Counted from the first letter of the stretch, positions 36,801 through 47,951 are shown. The stretch: DNA of 64,000 nucleotides from Aaosphaeria pasadenensis (GCA_022813625.1 JAKLMB010000013.1:620001-684000); one strand, 5' to 3'. The notes: generated from the letters alone by a model not told the origin. Translations and numbers: made by a program.

Positions 36801-37432
36801 CAAGCCGGCACCGTCGAACTGCGTCCTCTCCCAATTCCGAGTCATCTGCTTCCGAGTCCATGGTTAGTGTACATAGTCTGTCCGACTCGTCCTTCATAAC
36901 CACAGATCATAGCCAGGCTCAGCGCGGCCAGGAGAATTCACAGAGAGTGGCCTCGCCCTCGACACCTGCGGCCACCCTCACTCCTCGACCTGGTACAGCG
37001 CAAAGCCACGGAAACCGACCTACTTCACCTTCTAGCCCACCTTCGCCATCCACACACGCTTCACGTGAACACGAGCGTGCATTCTCCGGGACCGTCCCTC
37101 CTGTGCCCCCGATCCCTGACTCACTGCGTGACCTTTCCGGTTCCCCTCCGAATGGCGGCAAAGATAGCGTTCGACCAAAGACCGCGCCCTCCAATGGTCA
37201 TACCAACGGAAACGGCAGTGTCGCCGGTCGCAAAGGGAGAAGCAACAGCATCAATCGTCCTGCTGGAGCAGCACGTAGCCTGAACCATCGTAGCATATCA
37301 AGAGGACGAGGCACTGATGCCGACAAGCTTGGAAAGAAAGTCAAGAAGCCTGACTTTACGGACTTCCTAGCGAGCATCGAACTTGACGACGATGACGACG
37401 ACCTCAAGGGCGTAGGAAATGCACCATACTGA
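33850..37432 (+). CDS. EFR3: EFR3 homologue, plasma-membrane scaffold for PI4-kinase (1177 aa)
   Basis: Exons 33850-34064 and 34114-37432 join in frame through a 49-bp intron (GTATGT...GAAG), giving KGRIGNVQVTLEILKSLI, a conserved EFR3 stretch. The N-terminus (MNAARQACRPKHQVLVLKCY) keeps the Cys8/basic patch used for palmitoylation and membrane binding, and LSYLLYYASTRRSKL is highly conserved. An alpha-helical repeat rod spans about residues 10-650. The C-terminal third is disordered, rich in Ser, Pro and Arg, and ends with FTDFLASIELDDDDDD. In yeast, Efr3 with Ypp1 recruits the kinase Stt4 to the plasma membrane to make PI4P; that role is taken from the family. Length matches filamentous-fungal EFR3 proteins. 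Confidence 0.95.
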
Positions 37433-38165
37433 TCGGTCAGCTGGAGGGACAACGGACCAGCGGCAAACAATCTTGGATATTCACGAGACGTCTTATTTGC
37501 GAGATTTGTTCCCAAATACCACACTTCTACTGTAACCATTCTTTGTGCATACACTCTGTACCTATCTCGTATTTTCCTTACCATCTGATTCTCCATGCCA
37601 CTATTTGTTTGGATTCGAGATCCCTGTGCACAGCTAACCCATCTCTTCTCTTCTCCTTGCGTTCTTCCTCGAACTGTCAAGCCGGATGCAAGACCCCTTC
37701 CATTATCTACATAATTATCCTTCTTCCAGTCAACTGGCGGGACGTCTGCTTCGTCCGCACTATTTTATATGTTCTCGAGCGCCGATCTAGCCGCCATCAT
37801 AGTTGCGCTCCCTATTTTCGTTTTCCTTTCGGTTTTGTAGTCGAGGCCCACGAGCAAGCAAGCATGCATGTACTCAACTACCTGGCATATTCTCCATAGC
37901 AAAGCCCACGCTGCGTTTGGTTCCACTTAGCACGATCCAAGGCTTGGGTGTTCCTTCAAATATAGAATCTGTAATAATTCACCATCAACATCACTGTAAA
38001 TGCTTGAAAGATTGTTCATGATTGAATACGTGATATGCTATTTACGGCCGTGTGCTTCGCTCACTTTATGTATATATGCTAACTAATGTTGTCATGCATG
38101 ATTGCAGGGAGAAGGATCGATACCATCAACCGCCCTCCCGCGAATCCAAACATCCACATCCCCAT
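37433..38165. other. Convergent intergenic gap
   Basis: Lies between the 3' ends of EFR3 (+) and the SLC4 carrier (-). No gene seen. From about 38125 the plus strand becomes extremely C-rich, continuing into the carrier gene. Confidence 0.5.
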
Positions 38166-40263
38166 CTACACCTCCGCCTTCTCACCCCTCCTCCTCTCTT
38201 CCACTCCCCCTTCCGCACTCCCACCCCCTTCCTCCTCATCCCCCTCCTCCTCATCCTCCTCCACCTCCCCATGGTTCCCCCCCACACTCTCCATCGTAAA
38301 CCGACTCGCCGTCGCCTGATCCAACACCGCCAACTCCCCCTCCTCAAACCACCACCCCAACCCCCACACCCTCATCGGAATATACAAAAAGATAAACACG
38401 GGAAACCCAATCGCCGCGACGGTCTGCGTAATCGCAAACGTCGCCCCAAACCCCACGAGCTCCAGCCCCACAAACGCCCAAATCGCTTTCCGCCGCCGTA
38501 TACGCAGCAAAGGGTGGGAAGACGGGATGAGGCTGCGCGAGGAGAGGAGGAAGAGGAGTTTTAGGGTTATGCCGTTGGAGGCGAGGGCTTGGATGCCCAT
38601 GCTGAAGAAGAGGCCTGCGAGGACGGATTGAGGGATCAAGTGGAGGACGGTGAGGAGCGGGGGTGTCATTGTTATGAGGGTTAGGAGGCCTTGGAGGAGG
38701 TTGGAGGCGCGTTGTTCGACTACGTGGGTGGTTTTTCGGGTTGGAGGGGTGTTAGGGGTGGGGGAGGGCGTGAGGGTGGTGACGCAGAGGGAGGTGGTGT
38801 GGAAGGGGGCTTGGGGGATGAGGCCGTTCGGGAAGGGGATGCCCAGGAGCCCGGAGACGCCGGTCGTGATGCCCAGGAGGAAGATGTCCCAGTGGAAGCC
38901 GGCGGGTTTCTTGAGGGGGAACTCGGTGCCTTGGGCGATGAGGGAGGAGACGTTGTGGTCGAACCAGAAGAGGATGGTGAGGAGGATGGCGAAAGGGATG
39001 GCGAGGAAGACGTCGGCGACGGAGATGTCCCAGAAGTGGACGAGCCAGGAGCGCGGGAGGGTCGGGAAGAAGGCTTTGGTGGTTGGGAGGGTGAGGACTT
39101 CGGTGGACCGCATCTTGCCGATGTGGATGAAGCCGGTGAAGAAGAGGACGGAGAGGGGCGTGCCGTAGTCTTCGATGAATTTGCGGACGTGGCGTTGGAA
39201 GAGGCGGGATTGGCCGATCACGCCGCAGAGGTAGGAGGTCATGAGGAAGAGGAGGGATACCGTGATGGAGAGGTAGGCGGAGGCGTCGTCGATTTCCCAT
39301 TGGCGAGTGAGGACTTGGATGCCTTTTTGGAGGTAGATGAAGGCGACGTAGAATCCGAAGATGTCGCATGAGAATCGAGTGACATACTTCAACGCGTTGC
39401 ATGAATTGGTTATGGCAAGCTGTGGTACGTTGTTAGATATGGTTGGTTCCACAATCGCAGGCCATTTTGAATTTGCTTACAATCCAATGGAAGACCATCG
39501 CCCAGATACCGATCCAGGTCATGAAGGCCAAGTAGTTTGTTCCTCTTGGTGAGATGATGTCGTACACAGTGTAATTGAACACAGTGATGGGGCCTACAGC
39601 ATCAATTAACATATGTCACCGGTACTTCTGTACTCATAGACTTACCAGTTACGCCAACGATGACCAGAGGCTGGGCCGCGAAGAGCGAAAAGACAACAGA
39701 CGCAAGGACCGAAGCCAGCAGCACTTCATTGACCCCGAACGTCTCATCAGTCTTCGCGAACATATCCAACGAGAAAGCCAACGCAGGCAGAATACTAATC
39801 CACGACAATCGAATCAGCAATTGGTCGTTACACGACTTCTAGCTTTACCAGACAGCAACATAGCTGTGACATGTGGCATTCGAGGTACATACTTCGCAAA
39901 ATACATATATACAGTCGCGGGCACGACTCTATAATCCCAAGCATCCGTCCAATCGCTCCAGTAATACGGCGCCCTCCGCCGCACGTCGTTGACCATCCCA
40001 CTGAACAGCCTGATCTTCCACCACGGATCCTTCCTCGTCGATCGTCTCGACGTGCGAGTCATCTGGCGATCCAGGTTCCCGCCGCCGTTATGTCGGTGGT
40101 CGTAGTCGTCGTCCTCTGCGCGACGGGACCCCGGAACGCCGCCACCGACCGATATCACGTCGGGATGCTCGTTCTTCGATTGGTGAGGGGAGGACGCGCT
40201 GTGCACGATGGAGGAGCCATGGCGCTGTGTCGGACCTCCTGGTATGGGCTCCTCGTCAGCCAT
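38166..40263 (-). CDS. BOR1: SLC4/BOR1-type borate or bicarbonate transporter (628 aa)
   Basis: Four exons on the minus strand: 40263-39893, 39794-39646, 39593-39481 and 39419-38166. Donors are GTATGT, GTAAGT, GTAAGT and GTAAGC-like; joins recreate conserved text (YMYFANILPALAFSLDMF, VGVTGPITVFNYTVYD). The N-terminal ~120 residues are hydrophilic and cytosolic (RRSTRKDPWWKIRLFSGMVNDVRRRAPYYWSDW). About 12-14 membrane helices follow, with the SLC4 signatures FAAQPLVIVGVTGP and FWFDHNVSSLIAQG and a substrate-site loop at LGIPFPNGLIPQAPFHTTSL. Yeast Bor1 exports borate at the plasma membrane; function here is by homology. The C-terminal tail is acidic and low in complexity (EEDEEEGDEEEGGG). The gene shows a strong strand-composition switch near 38510. 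Confidence 0.92.
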
Positions 40264-41530
40264 GGCAAAAACGGCTGGTAGTGATCGTTCGAAGGGGAAT
40301 ATAGATATAAGCTCTCAGGAAACCGACCCTATAATTATGGCGGAGCGAGGCTACCTATTTAGCTTCCGAGTCTGATCGGCGCGGGCATGTAGGGTCGGGG
40401 CCCCTTGCAAGAACATTTAACACATTACGAGTACGAATGATAGATCAAGCATTGACTAGGGAGAGGGAAAAAAAGGCGGTGGCGGGCCCTGGGGTCGTGG
40501 GGAACATGCAAAATGTTTCTTTGACGCCATTGCAGCCGATCCACTCTGAGAACACTAGTCTTGGCGGTCGTCATTTGTCGCGTATGAAGCTGTGATCATC
40601 GCTCATTATGTGCCCGGAGAAGGGATCAGTTTGATAGCGGTCAATTGTAGCGCACATGGCCGTGACTTTGAGACATCATCGGCGTTAGAAGATGCTGTTT
40701 AATTGAGGATGTGATGTCGATAGTATGTTGTTGAAATCGACGCATAGCCGGATCGAGGTTAGCGTGGAGGTCGCAACGTGCAGGGCTCCACAGAAATGTT
40801 TGCTTGCATAGACGTCACATCAAAATGTCTGGGAGGGGACGGAACAGCTGCACTAATAACACCACGAAAAGCTTGCCGCATTTGATAATAAATGTGGCTG
40901 CCTGTAGAATTATAGGCTGTGGAAGGCCTGGCAATATTCCCTTCTGTCATTCGCTGCAGTCATGTTGAGCTGTTGCTGTGGTAGCCGAGGAGGCGTGAGC
41001 GGCATTGCGTACATACTGTATGCCGGAGCTGCGGCATCATTTCTTTGGGAGTGGTAGGGTAATGTGAACTTCTGTGATATAGTAGCAATCGACGAGCACA
41101 AGTCCAGAACGTAACAATGCCGGGGCATGGAGATCACTAATGTCAAGTTGTATATTACAAACTGCCTGCTCTACAGCCTCATGCTTGCAACTAGCAAGTT
41201 GCTGGATAAAACAGTCATGAGAGTCAATTGGCATGCCAGCCGAGTTGCAACTGATGCCCATTCAGCGCTCGGCATGCTTACTTGCAGCTGTCTGAATACT
41301 TGTAACTCCCCCGGTGTAGTTATCATACAATGTCCAGACAGACAAAATGTCTGCCCGAGCAGTCAGGAAAGAAAAGTGGGCCACGCAGGGTTGTCCCATC
41401 GCCCCGTTTTCCTTCACTCCATAGAAACCATGTCGAATGCCACATGCACCTGAGCCCACAATCTTGAATGAACCTCCTAGAACAATCAAAAGTCCATGAG
41501 GGGGTTCGATTTTGAACCTTTTTCAGGACC
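40264..41530. other. Intergenic, 1.3 kb
   Basis: Upstream of the SLC4 carrier and downstream of the exonuclease gene. No supported gene; open frames on both strands overlap without motifs. Confidence 0.5.
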
Positions 41531-43859
41531 TTAAGCGGGTTCACCCCAGCCGTTCTTCTCCCAACCGTTATTCTCAGAGGAGCTGTTGTTCGGCCAGCCC
41601 TGATTCTCAGAGGAGTTGTTGTTATGCCAGCCTTGATTCTCGGAAGATATGCGATCCTCCCAGCCCTGATTATCGGAGGAGCCCCTGCCTCGGCCCCTGC
41701 CCCTGCCTCCACCGCGAGCGCGTGGGGAAGCACGATCTGTTTCATTACCACGTGAAGAATGATACCCACGAGAAGCTGGTTGATCGCGACGAGCACGCTG
41801 ATCCGTGCTGCCTCGTGAAGCTCTATGTAGGTTATCAAAAGCTGAAAACCCTCGCGATGGAAACGCATTCCCCCCACGAGCTCCTCTAGAGCTGGGGCTT
41901 TGATTTCCACCTCGGGCTTCACCACGGCCGCGACCACGACCGCGGCCGCGACCATCAGTACGATTTGGTTGGTCATGGCCAGCGTTTCCGTCGACTTTAG
42001 GTCGCTCGACGAGTACGATGGGTGCCGGGGGGCCGCCGTTATCCTCCGTCTCACTCCAGCCATCGTGTTCCTCTTTGAATCGAAGGCGCGCCTCTTCGGT
42101 GAGTGCATCAAGACGAGCTGCTTTGTCCTCTTCTCGTTTTGCTTGCAGTTCCGTGCCACGGATCGAAGCCTCTCGAACGCAAACAGCAAGCATCGCCTGG
42201 ACGGTGAAGACGGCATCGTTGCCCGCATTGTGTAGATTGAACCCGGCAATGTCAAAATCGTAGAGAATTCGGCCTAGATTCGTTGGGTTTTGTTCTCGCC
42301 TCCAGACTCGATAGAGGGTGGCGGTATCGAGAGTTTCAAGCATGTTGGGTACCTTGAGCGGGTCGAAACCAAGCTGTTGCAAGTATTTCACATCGCTAAA
42401 TGTATCGTGTCCGAGGAATATGATGTTGCGCTCTTTGGATGCATCCTCAGGACTATGCGCAGCAGTCCCGGAAAAGGGATGCCTGAAGCAAGCGGCCACT
42501 TGTGTAGCGACATCATGGAGACGGACAAACTCAGACTTCCCGAAATCGAAGCGGTCTGGGCATCCGGCGACAAAGTTTGAGTTAATCAGGTGTTTGTTCT
42601 CATCGATGCGGATATGGCGTGCACGAATCAGGGTCCTCCAATTCTCCCCATCCTTGCCAGGCGCAACGCCAACGAGGTCCAACGTATCTAATGTAGCAAT
42701 GCCAACTTCCGTAATCTTATCGTGCGCCCTTTCCCAGGACTCGACGTCAATACATACGAAGACGACAGACTGGTCGAAAGGAAGTGTGGTTGGTGTGCTA
42801 ACGTCGACTGGAGCCAGATCTGTAGAATCGGAAGGCCGAAGTCCTAGGTACCTCTGCGCACGCTTGAAGCGTTGAACGAGATCATGCTGTTTTGCGGCGC
42901 GCTGCTCGTTTTTCTTTTCTCGCGCAGCTTTATTCTTATTCTTCTGGGCATCCCACATCTCCTCCATGGTCTTCTTGAAGTCATCCAAAGTGCGGCCATC
43001 GAGGGACGGGGCAGCGGATTGCCCAGGGGTGGCCGAAGATGCGGGAGGAGCATTTCTCGCCATCGTGTCAAACTCCTCGCGCGTCAGGCCCTTTACTCTG
43101 CCAAGATACCTCGGACGGCAACGGGGATGGTCGGGAAAGCGAGCGACGATGTGAGATATAGTCTTGAGACCGAGGCCGAAGGCTGTGTTGATTTACGCAA
43201 CCAAGTCCTTGAATTGGTCTTCTGTCACCAGTGTCAAAGGCTTCGTGCCGTCAATGTCCCAGGTGTAGTAACTGTATAAGTTAGAGACTGTGGGTTGCCG
43301 CTCGAACCGAGCTAAGCACAATAGAAGATGATACGTACATATCCCATTCACGAGCCCAGAACTTTCCGCCGTCGAAGAATTGACTGGCCACGTTCTGGAG
43401 TGAATCTCGGTCACAGTACCGATATGGGTACTTTGCAAGAGCCAATAGTGGGGTGAAGTATTGACCGGGTGGTGCGAGCTCGCCGCGTTGCAAGTCTGTG
43501 GGGGGAAGTGCTTTATAAGGCGATGAAGGAGTGGCGGGAGCAGTGCCCAGATTGTACGAGCTTGCTTCACCAGGCATCCAGACAAAACGGCGGTCGGTAT
43601 TCTCTGTCGATGCAAACGCGCTTGAATCACCCGACTGGTTGTCGATGGAACCAGTGGTTGCTGAAACAATTGGCTGGTCGTCGATGGAATCGGTGAATTC
43701 CTCAGTAGCGTTTTCGCAACCGAGCGCTATGCCTCCTTCCTTTTCGTCGTCGCTTGGATCAGGAACATCCACTTGAATGCGTTGATTTGGAATAGCGTCA
43801 AGATCAAATCCTACCAGTTCCGTTAGTCGTGTGAGCCTCGCGGCCATGTCACGGGTCAT
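41531..43859 (-). CDS. DEDDh 3'-5' exonuclease (Gfd2/YDR514C-like) with RGG and GW-repeat tail (720 aa)
   Basis: Three exons on the minus strand: 43859-43339, 43271-43197 and 43097-41531; joins give FWAREWDIYYTWDIDG and LVAVKGLTREEFDTM. The N-terminal ~200 residues carry an acidic disordered segment and a small conserved motif (QYFTPLLALAKYPYRYCDRD). The nuclease core has CIDVESWE (D316, E318), FLGHDTFSDVKYL (D430) and NLHNAGNDA (H488, D493), fitting the DEDDh set. A Lys/Arg-rich coiled segment precedes it. The tail (about 580-720) has RG/RGG runs, typical of RNA binding, then five Gly-Trp pairs at 677-716 spaced 11, 11, 11 and 5 residues, embedded in N/S/E. Likely acts on RNA 3' ends. A link to Argonaute is my inference from the GW tail. 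Start at 43859 is chosen over 43847; both are possible, and 43895 is also in frame. Confidence 0.85.
41546..41683 (-). repeat. 33-bp tandem repeat coding for GW motifs
   Basis: The last exon of the exonuclease gene carries four imperfect copies of an 11-codon unit with core SSENQGW, plus a final NGW. Copies differ mainly at the residues after Trp (ED, HN, PN, EK). Confidence 0.8.
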
Positions 43860-45143
43860 GGCGATACGTGTTTGCTTGAGCGAACAGAAAGGCAAAGACT
43901 ACAAACACAAGGGGAGCACGAGCGGATATGAGAAGCCAAGGGGGTTTTCGGGAAGAAGAAAGAAAGGGTGGGAGGACGAGTGAGAGAAGAGGATGTAGTG
44001 AAAGGCGGGGTTGGTGTTGTTTTTGTCCGTTTGTTGTTAGATTTGAAATGGACGCGAGCAGCAATCGAAACGCCGTGGTGAAAGTGGGGCAAGTCAGAAG
44101 TCCACTCAAGTGATGCAGGCTACAAGAAGAAATATTTCGGTGAAAAGAAAATGCTCCTGAACGAAGTTGATTGGGTGTGTTGGTTGAAATCGGAAATACA
44201 CAATGCACCCATGCAGAATGACGAAGAAGAGGTGAAAATGCAAACGAAGGCAACCACCGTCCAGGTTGAAGAGCATACATCAATGGAACCTTCATGTAAA
44301 CCTACTCAATATCACAAATAGTCTACTGGAAGAATGAAGTGGTTTCCGCTTGTTAGATATGTCTTGGATAATTTGTATCTCGGTGCCTTTTGCCTAACAG
44401 GGACAACTGTTAAATCGTGGTTAGTAGGTAGGCAAACTCTTATGTACCTTCTAGGTACCTAAAGATAGTCATGAATATGGTTGTACCCCAAATTTCAGTT
44501 TGAACGGAACAGCTGCGATTACTCTTTCATGGATCCGTAGATCCAAGTCGTTTCCACAAATTTTGTTGATTGTTGATGATTGCTGATACAATAATGAGGG
44601 GTGAGATAGATGATACCCCGTACGTAGTTACCTCCAACTGTAAGAGATGACTAACCAGATCGGGGGAGCTCGCGTTACGCGATCCGATGCCATATCACGT
44701 GATAACGACAGCCCCATGAGGAAGTCCGTGCACAACTTCTCAACGTCGCATTCATGAGAGAGACAGAGAGACAGTAATAGAGAGAGACGACACATACGCG
44801 GAGATAGAGAGAGATCAATACCTACCTACCTACCCATCTTCCTACACAGTTACGTATTCTCTTCGTACTCGTAGGCACAATACAACACGATAGGTAAGGT
44901 CGTTACTCTGCATCAACAGCACCTTCGAAGCCGTTCTCTCCACCTCCCCCAACAGAAACACGCAGTCGCCATAACTCCTTCCATCTTCCTCCCTCACTCC
45001 ATATCTCCTCCTCTCTATCTCTACTCGAGTCCCTATACCTCTCCGCCGCCCCGATTCTCCTCCACAGCATAATCGACGCGTGGTTGGAGTGTCTGACGCG
45101 CCCGTCTGGCATTCCTCACCACCGCCGCTCCTCGCAATGCGCC
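43860..45143. other. Divergent intergenic promoter region
   Basis: Shared upstream region of the exonuclease (-) and the ING protein (+). It holds simple repeats at its right end and a pyrimidine-rich leader (about 44930-45070). Minus-strand frames in 43849-44295 lack motifs. Confidence 0.5.
44755..44835 (+). repeat. GA-rich and CCTA simple repeats
   Basis: A run of GAGA/GACA units (44755-44815) is followed by four CCTA units (about 44819-44835), some 310 bp upstream of the ING-protein ATG. Confidence 0.75.
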
Positions 45144-47951
45144 ATGGCTGAAGACGGCACCATGAGTGCGCTGTCCGAAGTCTCCCCTCAGCCTGCCCCA
45201 AATCCCGACGCTCAAGCTACCGTCAACGACTTTCTCGACTATACCGAGTTCTTTCCCTCCGATCTTGTGCGTTCGCTGCGACTGATCGGAAACCTCGACG
45301 CGACCTATGAGGATGCAACTTTGACCATCCACGAACTCACAAAACAATATGGCAAGCTTCCCGAGCTACCTGCCAGCGAACGACCAGATCCTACCCTATT
45401 GCGCAAACAGATAGCAGCTGCTCTCGAAAAGGCGATCTATTGCAGAGAGTCTACATATACCGAGGCATCGAGGCTATACGAGGTCGCAGAACGGCACTGT
45501 CGCCGGCTGTCAATCATAAAGACGAAGCTTCAGGCTCTACCTCAACCACCCTCACGCGATCCCACCCCCGCTCCCGTCTCCCCACAAGCTTCACGATCAT
45601 TCAATCGCAACTACGAGCGCTTCGATCGCCAACATGTTCCCGGTTCCGCAAATCGGCAACGAGATCGCAACAGGAAATTCTCAGCGTCTCATACACATGG
45701 ACATCCACGAGAACATACCGCGAATTCGTCGGATGAATCGGGCGCTGAATCGGACGCCGGGTCCTTGATTGAAGTCTCCAATTCAAGAGTCAAAACTCCC
45801 AAGGAGAAGGTCCCCAAGCCTGCCCGTGTGCGCCCGTCAGGTTCGGGTACCAACGTCCACAGCGGTGTTGCTGGGATTTCAACCAGCAATGCGCTTGCGA
45901 GACTTTCGCCTCCTCCTCCAAATGCTCGCCCTGGGAGCAAATTCGCACCATGGTTGAAACTCACGGAGTACGAAATGGCTGTGCTTAGGAAACAGATGAA
46001 GAAGAATGCAGTTTGGACACCAAGTGAAACAATGGTCAAACGGGAGCTGGAGAAGAAAAAGCGTGGTGTAGAATACTACGAGAAGGAGAAGGCTCGCTGT
46101 GCTGCTACAGGTGAAGAGCTCCTCGATGAAGAACCGGACAAACTCTCCGTGTCAAAACTTGTAATTCCGGCTCGCACCGAGCCAAAGGTCGAGCAAGCCG
46201 TCCTGGAAATTCCACAGGAGCCCGTCATCGCTCCTATAGAAACTCTTGTGGACGATCCCGTGGACGCTACCGTGGATGCTCCTGTGGACGATTCTGTGGT
46301 TGATTCTATGGATGCTCCCGTGGATGCTCCCGTGGATGCTCCCGTGGATGATTCCTTGGGCACTCCTGTCGATGATCCTGTGGACCCTCCCGTGGACCCT
46401 CCCGCCGCGGACCATTCACTGGCTACTGTACCAGCCGCGCCTCTAGATGAGACCCCAGTTCAGGAAGAGGTTGTAGTTGAAGAACCTGTAGAGGATGTGA
46501 GCATGGCCGATGGTGAACCGGTGAAGAAGGACAAGCGTGAGGAACAGCGCGAACAAGCCATGCGTGATGCGCAGGAATTGGAAAACGCAGGGCGCAAAAT
46601 CAGGGAAGCCGCAGAAAGCCTCAAGGATCTGAACTTTACACCGGAAAATGTCAATGTCACTCCAGCATCGGCGAGACGAAGATCTGCCACGAAATCGTCA
46701 AACAAGCGGAAGCGAGAACCCTCACCTGCGTTTGTTGCAGAGACTCCGACGATGCCATCTCGAGAGGCATCACTTGCGTCACAAGACAGCGGAGGAAGAC
46801 AGCCAGATGCGAAGCGTCAACGAATGCTTCTTCCTGCGCCCATTAAGACGCCTGTCCCTCCCCCGCCATCCTCTGCAGCTCTGCCAGCAACTCCCGCAGT
46901 ACGTTCGCCTCCCTCAAATGTTCCCGGGCCTCTACTAAATGACATCAAGACAACTACGGTACAGATCCCTCTCGCCCCCGCCGGTCCTGGAACACCTGCT
47001 GTTCCTGAGATTTTGGCGCCCGATTCACCCAGCCCTCAGACTTTGCCCACCACACTGGAAAACGTGGACGAGCAACCGTCGCCATCTGGTGTGGACGATT
47101 CCTTATCATCTGCCCTCGAATCTGTACCAGAGGCGTTGCCCGCTCTTGAACCTGGAACTGAGCACGACTCGAAACCTGTCACTGTTCCGATAGTGAATTC
47201 AATCCCGGTCCCTATGCTAGCTACTGCAGCATCCAGCCGTCCCCGGAGGGAGTCCGTCAAGGAACCCACAAAGACAACGAGCCCGCCAGTCTCCGCCCCG
47301 ATACCTCCCATCAAAACGCAAACCGCCCCAAATACCACCCAGGAGCCTGCTCTATCTTCGCCGATACCAACGCCGCGCCCTCATACTCTCGGTGCCCCTA
47401 CACCGAAGGCACAAAGTGAAGAGCCTAAACAGAACGAGTTAGGGAAACCGTCGCGAGAGCTTCGACGACACAGCATTTTCAGTCAATCGGCGCTGGCTGC
47501 ACCAACACGTATGAGTACGCGAAAGAAGCCGCCACCCAAAGGGGACATAACCTCAGCTGAAGATGGCCAAAAGACTGTCACTAATGTCAAGCGCGCCCAA
47601 GGAAGCAAGAATAAAAAGAAAAGAAAAGGAGGCGAAGAGAGTAATGAACCTCTGGAGGAGATCGACCCGAATGAGCCCCGATACTGTATATGCGATGATG
47701 TCAGTTACGGTCAGATGATTTCGTGTGATAATCATGTAAGTGATCTATTTTCTATGCACCCAGACTATTCTAACATGCTACAGTGTGACAGGGAGTGGTT
47801 CCATTTGGAATGTGTCAAAATGACTGAAGCAGACATTCCCTCTCGGCGCTCTAAGTGGTACTGCCCTGAGTGTCGCGTGCAACTGGGCGTTGACGCTTAC
47901 GGAAAAGAACTCATTCCACCAACTCTCCCTGGGCGGCGCGGCAACCGCTAG
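45144..47951 (+). CDS. ING-family chromatin protein with C-terminal PHD finger (919 aa)
   Basis: Two exons, 45144-47735 and 47784-47951, split by a 48-bp intron inside the PHD finger. The N-terminus (about residues 25-130) is an ING dimerisation region: FLDYTEFFPSDLVRSLRLIG, HELTKQYGKLPEL and RLYEVAERHCRRL. The middle is long and disordered, with a VDxPVD repeat at about 366-425, a Lys/Arg nuclear-localisation-like KSSNKRKRE, and Pro-rich stretches. The PHD finger near 845-893 has YCICDD, MISCDNHCDREWFHLECV and WYCPECR, the C4HC3 zinc pattern that reads methylated H3K4. ING proteins are subunits of histone acetyltransferase or deacetylase complexes (NuA4, Rpd3L). Which complex is unclear. Start at 45144 (GCCATGG context) is preferred to the in-frame ATG at 45084. 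Confidence 0.9.
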   Translation: MAEDGTMSALSEVSPQPAPNPDAQATVNDFLDYTEFFPSDLVRSLRLIGNLDATYEDATLTIHELTKQYGKLPELPASERPDPTLLRKQIAAALEKAIYCRESTYTEASRLYEVAERHCRRLSIIKTKLQALPQPPSRDPTPAPVSPQASRSFNRNYERFDRQHVPGSANRQRDRNRKFSASHTHGHPREHTANSSDESGAESDAGSLIEVSNSRVKTPKEKVPKPARVRPSGSGTNVHSGVAGISTSNALARLSPPPPNARPGSKFAPWLKLTEYEMAVLRKQMKKNAVWTPSETMVKRELEKKKRGVEYYEKEKARCAATGEELLDEEPDKLSVSKLVIPARTEPKVEQAVLEIPQEPVIAPIETLVDDPVDATVDAPVDDSVVDSMDAPVDAPVDAPVDDSLGTPVDDPVDPPVDPPAADHSLATVPAAPLDETPVQEEVVVEEPVEDVSMADGEPVKKDKREEQREQAMRDAQELENAGRKIREAAESLKDLNFTPENVNVTPASARRRSATKSSNKRKREPSPAFVAETPTMPSREASLASQDSGGRQPDAKRQRMLLPAPIKTPVPPPPSSAALPATPAVRSPPSNVPGPLLNDIKTTTVQIPLAPAGPGTPAVPEILAPDSPSPQTLPTTLENVDEQPSPSGVDDSLSSALESVPEALPALEPGTEHDSKPVTVPIVNSIPVPMLATAASSRPRRESVKEPTKTTSPPVSAPIPPIKTQTAPNTTQEPALSSPIPTPRPHTLGAPTPKAQSEEPKQNELGKPSRELRRHSIFSQSALAAPTRMSTRKKPPPKGDITSAEDGQKTVTNVKRAQGSKNKKKRKGGEESNEPLEEIDPNEPRYCICDDVSYGQMISCDNHVSDLFSMHPDYSNMLQCDREWFHLECVKMTEADIPSRRSKWYCPECRVQLGVDAYGKELIPPTLPGRRGNR
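46243..46420 (+). repeat. Intragenic VDxP minisatellite
   Basis: A run of 12- to 18-base units (core GTGGATGCTCCC) codes for VDDPVD, VDAPVD and VDPPVD repeats within the disordered part of the ING protein. Three adjacent units near 46319-46354 are nearly identical. Confidence 0.8.

Noticed and set aside
38691..39371. 226-codon plus-strand Gly/Glu-rich open frame
   Set aside because: Antisense shadow of BOR1 caused by the G-rich arm of the strand-skew switch.
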